From positions 1 to 64,000 of the forward strand of contig JAFKFH010000004.1 of the NCBI GenBank assembly GCA_017307375.1: DNA of 64,000 nt, written 5' to 3'. Positions 31,448 through 38,323 of the stretch are shown here, piece after piece (position 1 is the stretch's first letter; every line of letters starts with the position of its first letter). Position numbers and translations under genes: made by a program. Origin of the DNA: Alphaproteobacteria bacterium. GTDB lineage: Bacteria; Pseudomonadota; Alphaproteobacteria; Ferrovibrionales; Ferrovibrionaceae. The notes under the pieces were generated by a model. It saw only the letters and a list, made by a program, of their open reading frames with translations, did no database searches and was not told the origin of the DNA.

Positions 31448-32443
31448 ATGAAGAGTCCACAAAGCAAAGGGGGGGCGGCGCGCGCCGCTGCTCTTACCCG
31501 CGAACAACGCAGCGAGATCGCGCGCAAGGGGGCGCTAGCCAAGAAAGCCGTGGCGGAGGCCGGAGATCTGCCCAAGGCGACCCACGCCGGTGAGCGCGAG
31601 GTTGGAGGCTATGTTATCCCGGTTCACAATCTAGACGACGGCAGGCGAGTGCTTTCCGAGAGGGCTTTTTTGGCCGCGATCGGCGCTAAAGGTCGCGGTT
31701 CGTCTAGTGGACATCGACTCACTCGGATTGTCGCGGATCCGATTATCAAGTCATTCTTTTCTAAGAAACTTTTAGTGGACATTGGTAGGCCGATCGCATT
31801 CCTGTCGCTCACCAACGTCCTCACAAATGGCTATGAAGACGAAGTTTTGCATGAATTCTGCATCTCAATGCTCAAGGCAAAGGGTGCCCGTGCGCTCACA
31901 ACAGAAGCACAGATTCGATATGGCGAGTATTGCGAAGCTCTTGTCTTTGCGTTCTCCAGGCTTGGCATTGCCGCCTGGATCGACGAAGCTACCGGCTTTC
32001 AGCGCGATCGCGCCCGGGATGCCCTTCACCAGATTCTTGACAAGTACATTGCGGATCACTGGGCTAAGTGGTCAAAGACATTCCCGGATGAGTTCTATGA
32101 GAACATTTATCGCCTGAAAGGCCATAAGTACGATCCAGATAGCGCGGCTCGGCCTGGGTTTATCGGTCGCCTTACTACAGACATCGTATATGCGCGCTTG
32201 GCGCCGGGTGTGCTTGAAGAGCTTCAGCGGAAAAATCCGGTGATGGATGAGACACGGCGTCGGCAACGAAAGCACCACCAGTGGCTGACGAGAGACTTTG
32301 GTCATCCGAAGCTCAAGGAGCATATCGGCAACGTCACCTTCATGATGAAGGGGGCAGCGAAGTGGGAGACTTTTTACCGCAATCTGCAGCGCGCGGCGCC
32401 CCGGCTGCATGAGACCACGCCTTTCGACTTCGGCGAGGATTAA
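31448..32443 (+). CDS. P63C-domain phage protein
   Basis: 331 residues from the ATG at 31448 (GAGGAAGC ribosome binding site). The N-terminal 45 residues are basic and Ala/Lys-rich (SKGGAARAAALTREQRSEIA). The middle (AFLAAIGAKGRGSSSGHRLT, then SLTNVLTNGYEDEVLHEFCI) and the C-terminal WIDEATGFQRDRARDALHQI with KWSKTFPDEFYENIYRLKGH match the P63C domain of phage and plasmid proteins, whose function is not settled. G+C is visibly lower than in the neighbours, as for recently acquired cargo. It lies between PL and the repressor on the opposite strand to the repressor. Its stop overlaps the convergent XRE gene by four bases. Confidence 0.85.
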   Translation: MKSPQSKGGAARAAALTREQRSEIARKGALAKKAVAEAGDLPKATHAGEREVGGYVIPVHNLDDGRRVLSERAFLAAIGAKGRGSSSGHRLTRIVADPIIKSFFSKKLLVDIGRPIAFLSLTNVLTNGYEDEVLHEFCISMLKAKGARALTTEAQIRYGEYCEALVFAFSRLGIAAWIDEATGFQRDRARDALHQILDKYIADHWAKWSKTFPDEFYENIYRLKGHKYDPDSAARPGFIGRLTTDIVYARLAPGVLEELQRKNPVMDETRRRQRKHHQWLTRDFGHPKLKEHIGNVTFMMKGAAKWETFYRNLQRAAPRLHETTPFDFGED

Positions 32444-32706
32444 GGGATATTCTTTTTCTTCCGCCCTCGCTTCAGCGCGGCTGGGGTTGCCGCTGTCGCG
32501 GGTTCCTCGAGCAATCGCGATAGCGTCACCCCCAGCGCCTCCGCGATCGCGTCGAGCTTGTCCAACCCAACGCTCGCCCCGCCGCGCTGGATCCGCCAGA
32601 TGTAGGTCAGATGCACCCCTGCGGCCTCGGCCAGGCGCTCGGCCGACATGCCTCGCTCCATGCGCAGCGCCACGATGTTCACCGCAAGAATCTGTCTCCC
32701 CTGCAT
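32440..32706 (-). CDS. XRE-family helix-turn-helix regulator
   Basis: 88 residues from the ATG at 32706. A single XRE domain spans residues 5-65 (NIVALRMERGMSAERLAEAA, GVHLTYIWRIQRGGASVGLD, KLDAIAEALGVTLSRLLEE), followed by a Lys/Arg tail (LKRGRKKKNIP). It is not the main repressor, which is encoded at 34743-35171. It probably represses its own gene or the adjacent P63C gene, with which it is convergent by four bases. The longer frame to 32817 gives an unlikely N-terminus. Confidence 0.8.
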   Translation of the reverse strand: MQGRQILAVNIVALRMERGMSAERLAEAAGVHLTYIWRIQRGGASVGLDKLDAIAEALGVTLSRLLEEPATAATPAALKRGRKKKNIP

Positions 32707-32959
32707 CCCGGCAATCGACCACGCGGGCCGTCGCGGAAAAATGTAGACAATCGTCTGTGGTTTACGGGACCATTGGGTGGCCGTAGCGGGTGCGGCCCAT
32801 GCGGCACGCCGCTTCACTCGCTCGCTGCGCGAGTGTAATCAACTGTAATTCCCTGAGAAATCCTGAAAGGATGCGATCCGTTACCGCGCTGTCAAAAAAC
32901 TTTCGGCAACCTAGCAGATTCCCCTATGCGGCAACTAAACGTCATGCTGCAATTGGACT
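32707..32959. other. Spacer between divergent XRE and PAS-LuxR genes
   Basis: 253 bases without a credible gene. A hairpin with 7-bp arms CACTCGC (32815-32821) and GCGAGTG (32829-32835) and a 7-base loop lies in it. The right part is A+T-richer, with AAAAAACTTTC near 32896. Both promoters for the flanking genes should be here; I cannot place their hexamers with confidence. Confidence 0.5.
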
Positions 32960-34039
32960 ATGGGGAGCGCAGAGACTGATATCGCGACATTGCCGGCGGG
33001 GACTGGCGACGGTCTAAAGGGGCTGGTGCGGGCTGGTGCGACGATCGACGCTGCGATGCAGATCATCGACGCCGACGAAAACATCGTATGGGCGAATGGC
33101 GGCCAACGCCGATTGATGCCTGTGGTCGACTACGACGCGGGCGCGACCTATGAGAGTCTGTTTCATGCATTGCTGGCAAAGGGCCTCGTTGGGAACCCGT
33201 TGGCGCGCGCCCGGCCGGCGGAGTTCCTTGCGTCGGTGCGCTGGCATCGCGCCGAATCCCCGCTGGCGATCAGCGTCAACCGATACCCGTGGGGCGATAT
33301 GGTTGTGTCGACCCGGCGCATAGACGAGAACACTTGCCTGCTACTGCGATATTCGACGGATGCAGCCACGCTCGGCGAACTGCCGGAGCATGCGCTGATC
33401 GCGGCCGAGCAGGCGCGGCGACATGCGCAAGCTCTACGCGCAGGCCTCGATCAGATCTCGCTCGGTATTGCCTTGGTGGACGAAGTCGGCCGGGAGAGTT
33501 ACCGCAACGCCGCTTTGCGCGCGTTGGCTGACCGGGAGCTCGGCGTGCGACGGGTCGACGGCATCCTGCAGCCAGTCCACGCGATCGACCGTGCCGGCTG
33601 GGCGATGGCGCTTGCGGCAGGCGGCGGTCGGGCTCAGACGATGCTGCTTCGCGATACCGACGGCTATCCCTGCATCGGCGTCACGATCTCGCCCGGCGCG
33701 CACCCGGGCGCCCGGCTCGTCCTGGCCGGGCCACTGCGCCCTTCGGCCGACATGCTCACGCGAAAGACGCTGGCCGCATCGCTCGACCTGACGCCGGCTG
33801 AAGCACGCATCGTCGCGGCCCTCGGTGCGGGCTATTCCATCGCCGAAATCGCCGAGGACAAGGGGCGGTCGCGTAGCACGGTTCATAACCTTCTCGCCAG
33901 CGCCAAGCGGGCGTTGAGCGACATCGGAATCGCGGGCGTCCACGCTGGCAGCATTGCCGCGATCGCCAGCCAGATTGCCGCGATAACCCCGCGCCCGGGG
34001 TGGGCGCCGAAACAGGGAGACGACGATGCAGGTAGTTGA
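32960..34039 (+). CDS. PAS-containing LuxR-type transcription regulator
   Basis: 359 residues. The first 250 residues contain one or two degenerate PAS domains (GATIDAAMQIIDADENIVWA, then GLDQISLGIALVDEVGRESY). The C-terminal LTPAEARIVAALGAGYSIAE, EIAEDKGRSRSTVHNLLASA and KRALSDIGI form a LuxR helix-turn-helix. Such genes are typical of host chromosomes rather than lambda-like phages, so this is probably cargo acting on host or prophage genes. The start has no good ribosome binding site. It shares 14 bases with the small gene downstream and is followed by a terminator-like hairpin. Confidence 0.82.
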   Translation: MGSAETDIATLPAGTGDGLKGLVRAGATIDAAMQIIDADENIVWANGGQRRLMPVVDYDAGATYESLFHALLAKGLVGNPLARARPAEFLASVRWHRAESPLAISVNRYPWGDMVVSTRRIDENTCLLLRYSTDAATLGELPEHALIAAEQARRHAQALRAGLDQISLGIALVDEVGRESYRNAALRALADRELGVRRVDGILQPVHAIDRAGWAMALAAGGGRAQTMLLRDTDGYPCIGVTISPGAHPGARLVLAGPLRPSADMLTRKTLAASLDLTPAEARIVAALGAGYSIAEIAEDKGRSRSTVHNLLASAKRALSDIGIAGVHAGSIAAIASQIAAITPRPGWAPKQGDDDAGS

Positions 34040-34340
34040 CCAAATCCAGGCCCGCGCGGATCTCGAGATCATCATGGCCGAGCTGGCGCGCGATCCGTCC
34101 TCGCCGGTGGCGGTGACCGAGGCGGCCGACCAGGTGCTGCATGACGCGCTCGATGCCGGGACAATCACGGTTCTTCACGATCCGACTGCCTGGGGCACGG
34201 ACCAGTACCGCGCCGCCTGGCGCCGCACGGTTACCGCGTTCGCGCGGCGCGGGATTACGCTCGACGCCGATCCTGCGGCGCCCCGGGCAGATGGCCGCGC
34301 CGGCGCAATGTGCTACGTGGCGGTCAAGGCTGCCGCGTAA
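34026..34340 (+). CDS. Hypothetical protein coupled to the PAS-LuxR gene
   Basis: 104 residues. The ATG at 34026 has an AGGGAGACGACG ribosome binding site and overlaps the regulator's end by 14 bases. The protein is helical (VVDQIQARADLEIIMAELAR, VTEAADQVLHDALDAGTITV) and ends in RADGRAGAMCYVAVKAAA. No family is recognised. Because it is translated with the regulator, it may modulate it or be its cargo partner. Confidence 0.65.
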   Translation: MQVVDQIQARADLEIIMAELARDPSSPVAVTEAADQVLHDALDAGTITVLHDPTAWGTDQYRAAWRRTVTAFARRGITLDADPAAPRADGRAGAMCYVAVKAAA

Positions 34341-34353
34341 TCGATGAGGCGGG

Positions 34354-34378
34354 GGCGGGGGACTGGAGATCCCCCGCC
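34354..34378 (+). terminator. Terminator-like hairpin after the PAS-LuxR operon
   Basis: Perfect 9-bp G+C-rich stem, GGCGGGGGA (34354-34362) with TCCCCCGCC (34370-34378), and a 7-base loop. It lies 14 bases after the stop of the small gene at 34026. There is no T-tract, so it may act with Rho or as an mRNA-protecting end. Confidence 0.55.
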
Positions 34379-34443
34379 ACGCAATCGGGGTGTAGCCCGA
34401 CCACCGGCCTTAGTGATCGCGTCCGATTACCAAGACCGATGTC

Positions 34444-34465
34444 CGCCAAGCCCGCGGGCTTGGCG
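34444..34465. repeat. Perfect 22-base palindrome
   Basis: Fully self-complementary 22-base sequence centred at 34454/34455 (half site CGCCAAGCCCG). It has no spacer and lies just before a GGAGG ribosome binding site (34476-34480). It could be an operator for a dimeric protein, such as the PAS-LuxR or XRE regulator, or a cruciform-forming element. Confidence 0.6.
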
Positions 34466-34485
34466 AACCATAACCGGAGGTCGCT

Positions 34486-34560
34486 GTGACGGTACCGCTT
34501 TGGATTGTAAGAATTTGCGAGAGAATTCGCCCCATAAGTGGCCCTCTTAGGCGAAGTTAA
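34486..34560 (+). CDS. Possible leader/small ORF, 24 residues
   Basis: GTG start with GGAGG 5 bases upstream. The peptide reads VTVPLWIVRICERIRPIS and a short basic end, then TAA. It is short, so coding is uncertain, but the good ribosome binding site and the next ORF starting four bases after its stop suggest a coupled pair. It could be a leader that controls the following gene. Confidence 0.35.
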   Translation: MTVPLWIVRICERIRPISGPLRRS

Positions 34561-34564
34561 GAAT

Positions 34565-34792
34565 ATGGGCGCGAAGATGAGCGGGCCTTTTGCCCTATCT
34601 CCAACACGGATTGTGTCAACATTTGACAGGATTTTATTGGCAGCCCTTGCGGATGGGCATGCATTTGCTAATGCAGAGTATAAATCGCTGAAGGCGTGCG
34701 CAGCCTTCTACGATATATCGGTCGAAAATCTGGTTTTTCTGGTCAATCTGCGCTACCCGAAGAAACCAGTTCACTTTGATAAATCTGGATAG
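34565..34792 (+). CDS. Small hypothetical protein convergent with the repressor
   Basis: 75 residues from the ATG at 34565; a longer frame to 34538 is possible. The sequence (FALSPTRIVSTFDRILLAAL, ADGHAFANAEYKSLKACAAF, YDISVENLVFLVNLRYPKKP) looks like a genuine helical protein. The DNA is A+T-richer than the phage average. It overlaps the repressor gene's 3' end by 50 bases on the opposite strand, so high transcription of one could interfere with the other. No family is recognised. Confidence 0.5.
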   Translation: MGAKMSGPFALSPTRIVSTFDRILLAALADGHAFANAEYKSLKACAAFYDISVENLVFLVNLRYPKKPVHFDKSG

Positions 34793-35171
34793 CTTTTGCG
34801 GCTATTTTAGAGGCGTCGGTTTCGGAAACTTCGAAGAACACCAGCGCGGCTTTGATTGAGCGCCGCAACATGTCGTGGTCAACGCCAGCGTTACCGGCCT
34901 GAGTAACGACAGGTTGAACCTCCGACCCGCCGCCGCGCATCAAGGCCGAGGCGGGCACGCCGAGATGGGGTGCAAGTCTTGCCATCCATTTGTCCGTCAG
35001 GCGCCGCGCACCAGACTCCAGGTGGCCAATCTGCTGATTGGATGTGTCGGCAAGGTCCGCCAAATCCTGCTGCGTCATGCCTCGTGCCGAACGGATCTCG
35101 GCGATCCGGTTCGGCGGCTCATCAAATGCCTTGATTGGCCTGGGTTTGGACAGGTTTTTGCGGGGCGGCAT
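34743..35171 (-). CDS. CI-like phage repressor
   Basis: 142 residues from the ATG at 35171. In-frame ATGs at 35225 and 35237 lie within the operator region, so the shorter form is preferred. An XRE helix-turn-helix spans residues 20-75: NRIAEIRSARGMTQQDLADL, ADTSNQQIGHLESGARRLTD, APHLGVPASALM. The C-terminal part (DHDMLRRSIKAALVFFEVSE, TDASKIAAKAIQIYQSELV) is helical and short, with no LexA/CI self-cleavage domain. It should hold lysogeny by binding the TCAAAC-N5-GTTTGA operators at PL and PR. Induction would then need an antirepressor or a different signal. Transcription is divergent from the Cro-like gene. Confidence 0.82.
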   Translation of the reverse strand: MPPRKNLSKPRPIKAFDEPPNRIAEIRSARGMTQQDLADLADTSNQQIGHLESGARRLTDKWMARLAPHLGVPASALMRGGGSEVQPVVTQAGNAGVDHDMLRRSIKAALVFFEVSETDASKIAAKAIQIYQSELVSSGSAD

Positions 35172-35205
35172 AGCGGCATGGTCCAACAAATAGTGCGGTC
35201 GTTCC

Positions 35206-35222
35206 ACCAACGACCTGTTTGA
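35206..35222. promoter_or_regulatory. Degenerate early operator OR2
   Basis: ACCAAC-N5-GTTTGA; the right arm is exact and the left arm matches four of six bases. Its centre is 24 bases from OR1, like the 25-base spacing of the pair at PL. It overlaps the -35 element of PR. Confidence 0.55.
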
Positions 35223-35247
35223 CATTTCTTCAAACAAGATGTTTGAT
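35219..35247 (+). promoter_or_regulatory. Rightward early promoter PR
   Basis: -35 TTGACA (35219-35224), 17-base spacer, -10 TTTGAT (35242-35247). The hexamers are identical to those of PL. Operator OR1 covers the spacer and most of the -10. The expected transcription start (about 35253-35255) coincides with the ATG at 35255, so the first mRNA would be leaderless. Confidence 0.75.
35230..35246. promoter_or_regulatory. Early operator OR1 (TCAAAC-N5-GTTTGA)
   Basis: 17-base inverted repeat TCAAACAAGATGTTTGA, the same arms as OL1 and OL2, inside the PR promoter. Binding would block rightward early transcription. Confidence 0.78.
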
Positions 35248-35254
35248 GGCGAGT

Positions 35255-35497
35255 ATGAAGCTCGCCGAGTGGATGACCGAAACCGGTACTACTATCCCCC
35301 AGCTCGCGGAGGGGACGGGCGAGGGTGTTGAAACCTGCCGGCTATGGGTGAAGGGCAAGCGAACCCCTCGCAAGGAGGCAATGGTAAAGCTCTTCGCTTT
35401 TACCCGCGGCAAGGTTTCTGCCAACGATTTCTTCGACATCCCGCACAACCCCACACCGACAGAAGGCGCGGCCGAACGGGCCGCGGATGCAGCATGA
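35255..35497 (+). CDS. Cro-like helix-turn-helix protein
   Basis: 80 residues from the ATG at 35255, which lies 7 bases after the -10 of PR and probably starts a leaderless mRNA. An in-frame ATG at 35246 falls inside the -10 element and would not be transcribed from PR. The protein MKLAEWMTETGTTIPQLAEG, TGEGVETCRLWVKGKRTPRK, EAMVKLFAFTRGKVSANDFF is a compact XRE/Cro-type fold. It is the first gene of the rightward operon and should compete with the repressor at the shared operators. Confidence 0.8.
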   Translation: MKLAEWMTETGTTIPQLAEGTGEGVETCRLWVKGKRTPRKEAMVKLFAFTRGKVSANDFFDIPHNPTPTEGAAERAADAA

Positions 35498-35889
35498 CTT
35501 ACATGCTCAAGGACAAATCGCTCACCGAGCTGAAGGCCCGAATGAAGGCGCTTGATCAACGCTCGCTGTCCTGCGCTTCCGCGACTATCTGCTTGCTGGC
35601 CGAAGCGATGACGTCGACCACCAGTCGCGCGTCTTCGCCTGAAAGGCGCGACGCGGTGTCGGCGGCAAGTGTGCAGATCTGCATCAGTTCGTCGGGCGGC
35701 AACGAGCCTCGGGCGACGAGCGCGCCGGCCATGAAGCCCGTGAAAGTGGCTATGCCGCAGACCTGTGATTGCAGCGTCTGCCGCATGTCGCCGATGGCTT
35801 TGAGCATTTCCTGTAGCGCTTCTGACGGGGTTTCGGCCACGGTTCATCTCTCCTTCGATGTCATGGCGCGCGCTGCTGGTGCCCAATGA
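35494..35889 (+). CDS. ORF coupled to cro, of doubtful 3' part
   Basis: 131 residues. The ATG overlaps the cro stop (ATGA), and the first 23 residues (MTYMLKDKSLTELKARMKAL) look like a real helical protein. From about residue 25 on, the Ser- and Ala-rich sequence lies exactly opposite the minus-strand gene at 35556-35840 and looks like its antisense. The likely explanation is a gene fragment whose 3' end was replaced, or a short early protein with overlapping convergent genes. It is recorded for the coupling; the full length is not trusted. Confidence 0.3.
   Translation: MTYMLKDKSLTELKARMKALDQRSLSCASATICLLAEAMTSTTSRASSPERRDAVSAASVQICISSSGGNEPRATSAPAMKPVKVAMPQTCDCSVCRMSPMALSISCSASDGVSATVHLSFDVMARAAGAQ
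35556..35840 (-). CDS. Hypothetical phage protein, minus strand in the rightward operon
   Basis: 94 residues from a GTG at 35840 with GGAGAG upstream. The protein looks genuine: AETPSEALQEMLKAIGDMRQ, TLQSQVCGIATFTGFMAGAL with a weak hydrophobic stretch (residues 28-45), then LPPDELMQICTLAADTASRL and a C-terminal helix. No family is recognised. It lies opposite to surrounding early genes, as for a lysogenic-conversion gene expressed from its own promoter. Confidence 0.55.
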   Translation of the reverse strand: MAETPSEALQEMLKAIGDMRQTLQSQVCGIATFTGFMAGALVARGSLPPDELMQICTLAADTASRLSGEDARLVVDVIASASKQIVAEAQDSER

Positions 35890-36007
35890 TGTCCGGCCCC
35901 AATTGGTTGTCGTTCTCGCGCGCGGCGTCTAGCGTAGTGACGATGATAACGCCGCCCCCGCCGCCGCGTCTGGCCGGGTGGCCGGCCAACACCGGGAGGT
36001 TGCCGTC

Positions 36008-37084
36008 ATGACCACGATCGTTGCCCGTCTCGCCGCCGCGCTCGAATCCCGGCTGGGTCCGGCCTCGCCGATGACGCTGGTCGGCCTTGCCCAGGCCTCG
36101 GGCTATGGCGAATCCACCGTCCGCCGGCTGCGCCACGCGGAGACCACCCATATCCACGTCGCCATGCTGGTCGCCCTCGATCAGGCCTGTGTCCGATTCG
36201 GCCTGCCCGGGCTGATGGCCGAGGTGCTGGGCGGCGATGTCAGCCTGCCGGTGGTTGCCGCCGGCGATCTCGCCATGTGGTTCTCCGAGCGGGGCGAGGC
36301 GTTGCACGCGCCGCAGGGCCTGCGGGCGCTGGCGGCGGCCCAGCTCGGGCTGGGCCGGGTCGAGGGCGACGCGGCCGGTTATGCCCGCCGCATGCTCGGC
36401 TGGGTCGGGGCCACGCTGCGCGAGGATGGCACGCTGCTGGTCGAGGTCGAGCGCGGCGCGGTCGAGGGCGCGGCGCTGGCCCGGCTGCGCGAACATGCCG
36501 CCCGCCACGGCCAGCGGGTGCGGCGGGTGGTGATCACCCTGCACCAGGGCGATGCCGCGGTCAGCCGCGATTACGCCCGGCTGGGCGAGGCGCTCGAGGC
36601 GCTCGACCGCGCCGCGGTGATGCGGCCGGTGGTGGGCCAGCATCTGCTGGTCTCGGCGGCCGAGGTGCCGCTGTCGTTCGACCGGCTCGACGCGGAGCGG
36701 CGCTTCCTGCTGGACCTGCCGCTCGACGTCCATCCCGGCGAGGTGCTGGCGGCGGCGTCGCGCTGCGGCATGCTCGACCGTACCGCCATGGTGCGGGTGG
36801 GCGACGATGGCTCGGTGCGGCTGCTCTATGCCGGCGATGGCGTGCGCATCCGCGCCGACGCGGTCGGGCGCGAGGCCGGCGAGATGGACGATCTGGTCTA
36901 TGGCGAGGCGCTGCGGCGCGATATGCGCCGGGCCTGCGCCGCCGGGCGGTCGTTCACCCGGGTCGATCTCGCCGCGGCCGATGCGGCGGCCCGCTACACC
37001 CGCTCGGCGATCCGCGCGGCCGGCGGGGTCGTCGTCACCACCAATCTGGTCGATCGGGCGCCGCCGGGGTCGAGGGTCGGATGA
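36008..37084 (+). CDS. Hypothetical phage protein with N-terminal helix-turn-helix
   Basis: 358 residues from the ATG at 36008 (CCGGGAGG ribosome binding site). Residues 20-50 (MTLVGLAQASGYGESTVRRL) read as a helix-turn-helix. The rest (VVAAGDLAMWFSERGEALHA, RVRRVVITLHQGDAAVSRDY, RRFLLDLPLDVHPGEVLAAA) is alpha-beta with no family I recognise. Length and composition suggest a regulator or modifying factor, not a structural protein. It is coupled to the next gene by an ATGA overlap. The three genes 36008-38267 form one unit in the phage early region. Confidence 0.6.
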   Translation: MTTIVARLAAALESRLGPASPMTLVGLAQASGYGESTVRRLRHAETTHIHVAMLVALDQACVRFGLPGLMAEVLGGDVSLPVVAAGDLAMWFSERGEALHAPQGLRALAAAQLGLGRVEGDAAGYARRMLGWVGATLREDGTLLVEVERGAVEGAALARLREHAARHGQRVRRVVITLHQGDAAVSRDYARLGEALEALDRAAVMRPVVGQHLLVSAAEVPLSFDRLDAERRFLLDLPLDVHPGEVLAAASRCGMLDRTAMVRVGDDGSVRLLYAGDGVRIRADAVGREAGEMDDLVYGEALRRDMRRACAAGRSFTRVDLAAADAAARYTRSAIRAAGGVVVTTNLVDRAPPGSRVG

Positions 37085-37845
37085 TCAGCTATCTCGATGC
37101 CGTGCGTGCCGATTACCTGCCCGGCCGCCTGCGCGGCGAGGTCGGGCGCCATGTCGTGCCGCCGCTGCTGCGCGCCGCCGCCGCGCGTGGGCTGCAGGTC
37201 GAGGTCAGCCACGCGCTGAGCGACTTCTGGCAGGTCTGCGAGGCCGATCCCGGCCGCGCGGTGGCCAGCCAGTTCGTCAATCCCGCCGTCAATCCGGGGG
37301 CCGGCCCCGAGGATACGCTGTTCGTCATGCTGACCCGGGCGGGCCGGCCGGTCGCCTCGTCCGGCGCGCGGCTCAAATGGGTGCCGGGCACGCTGGCCGA
37401 GGCGATCGACGATGGCTCGCTGCTCTATCCCGCCGGCACGCCGGTCGGCTACCAGGGCTATTGCCACGCACCGGCGGCGCGGCGCATCGGCGGCTGGGTC
37501 GCGGTCTATACCGCGTTCTGGCGCCACCCGAACGAGAATGCGAACGATCCGGTGCCGATGCATCTGACCGTGCGGCTGCTGCACGCGCTGACGCTGGGCC
37601 GCTGGGGCTATGCCTGGGCGGTCTCGTTCGCCGAACCGCCGGTGGCCCGCCGCTATGCCCGCCAGGTCTGGCTGGCCGAGGTGGTCGAGGCCGGGGCCGG
37701 CTGGTCGATGATGGGCCGGCATTTCGATCTCAGCCTGGTGGCGGTCGACCGGGCCGGGCTGCTCGGCCGGCTGGCCGATCCGCGCTATGCCGATCCGGCC
37801 GCCCGGCTGCATCTGCCGCCCGATACCGGGCCGGTGCCGTCATGA
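37081..37845 (+). CDS. Hypothetical phage protein (second of three coupled genes)
   Basis: 254 residues; the ATG overlaps the upstream stop. Conserved-looking segments are FWQVCEADPGRAVASQFVNP, YPAGTPVGYQGYCHAPAARR, GGWVAVYTAFWRHPNENAND and LTLGRWGYAWAVSFAEPPVA. The pattern is reminiscent of acyltransferase-like folds with a central beta sheet, but I cannot place it. No membrane segments. Encoded together with the helix-turn-helix protein before it and a disordered small protein after it. Confidence 0.6.
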   Translation: MISYLDAVRADYLPGRLRGEVGRHVVPPLLRAAAARGLQVEVSHALSDFWQVCEADPGRAVASQFVNPAVNPGAGPEDTLFVMLTRAGRPVASSGARLKWVPGTLAEAIDDGSLLYPAGTPVGYQGYCHAPAARRIGGWVAVYTAFWRHPNENANDPVPMHLTVRLLHALTLGRWGYAWAVSFAEPPVARRYARQVWLAEVVEAGAGWSMMGRHFDLSLVAVDRAGLLGRLADPRYADPAARLHLPPDTGPVPS

Positions 37846-38267
37846 CCGCGGCGCACAGCCTCGGCGGCGACCGGCAGTTGCCGTTGTTCGCGGCGCTGCC
37901 CCCGTTGGCGCGCCCGCGGCCGGTGCCCCGCCCGGTGCCGCTGCGCGGCGGCAATGCCGCCCGCGCGGGCGCGGCGGCGCTGGCCGGGGTCGATGCGGTG
38001 CCGGCCTGGCGGCCGGTGCCGCTGGCGCTGATCGCCGGCCTCGGCCCCGACGACGATGGCGCCGGCGCCGGCCCCTATGCCGATGCCGACCTGCGGGCCG
38101 AGCGTGAGCGCAACCGGCGCCTGGCGGCGATGATCAACCGGCGCTGGGCCGCCATCGGCGTCGATGCCGGGGCGCGGGCGGTGCCGGTGGCCGAGCGCGG
38201 CGCGGTGATCGGCTGGGCGGTCGAAACCGGCGGGCTGTGCAACGGCGTGCCGGTGGTGGCGACCTGA
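37842..38267 (+). CDS. Hypothetical phage protein (third of three coupled genes)
   Basis: 141 residues. The ATG overlaps the upstream stop (ATGA). The first 80 residues are Pro/Ala-rich and probably disordered (PLFAALPPLARPRPVPRPVP). The C-terminal ADADLRAERERNRRLAAMIN, RRWAAIGVDAGARAVPVAER is helical. No domain is recognised. Confidence 0.5.
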   Translation: MTAAHSLGGDRQLPLFAALPPLARPRPVPRPVPLRGGNAARAGAAALAGVDAVPAWRPVPLALIAGLGPDDDGAGAGPYADADLRAERERNRRLAAMINRRWAAIGVDAGARAVPVAERGAVIGWAVETGGLCNGVPVVAT

Positions 38268-38323
38268 CGATGGGGTGATGCCGGGCGCCACCCGCCCGGC
38301 GGTCTGACGCGGGAGATTGAGAC

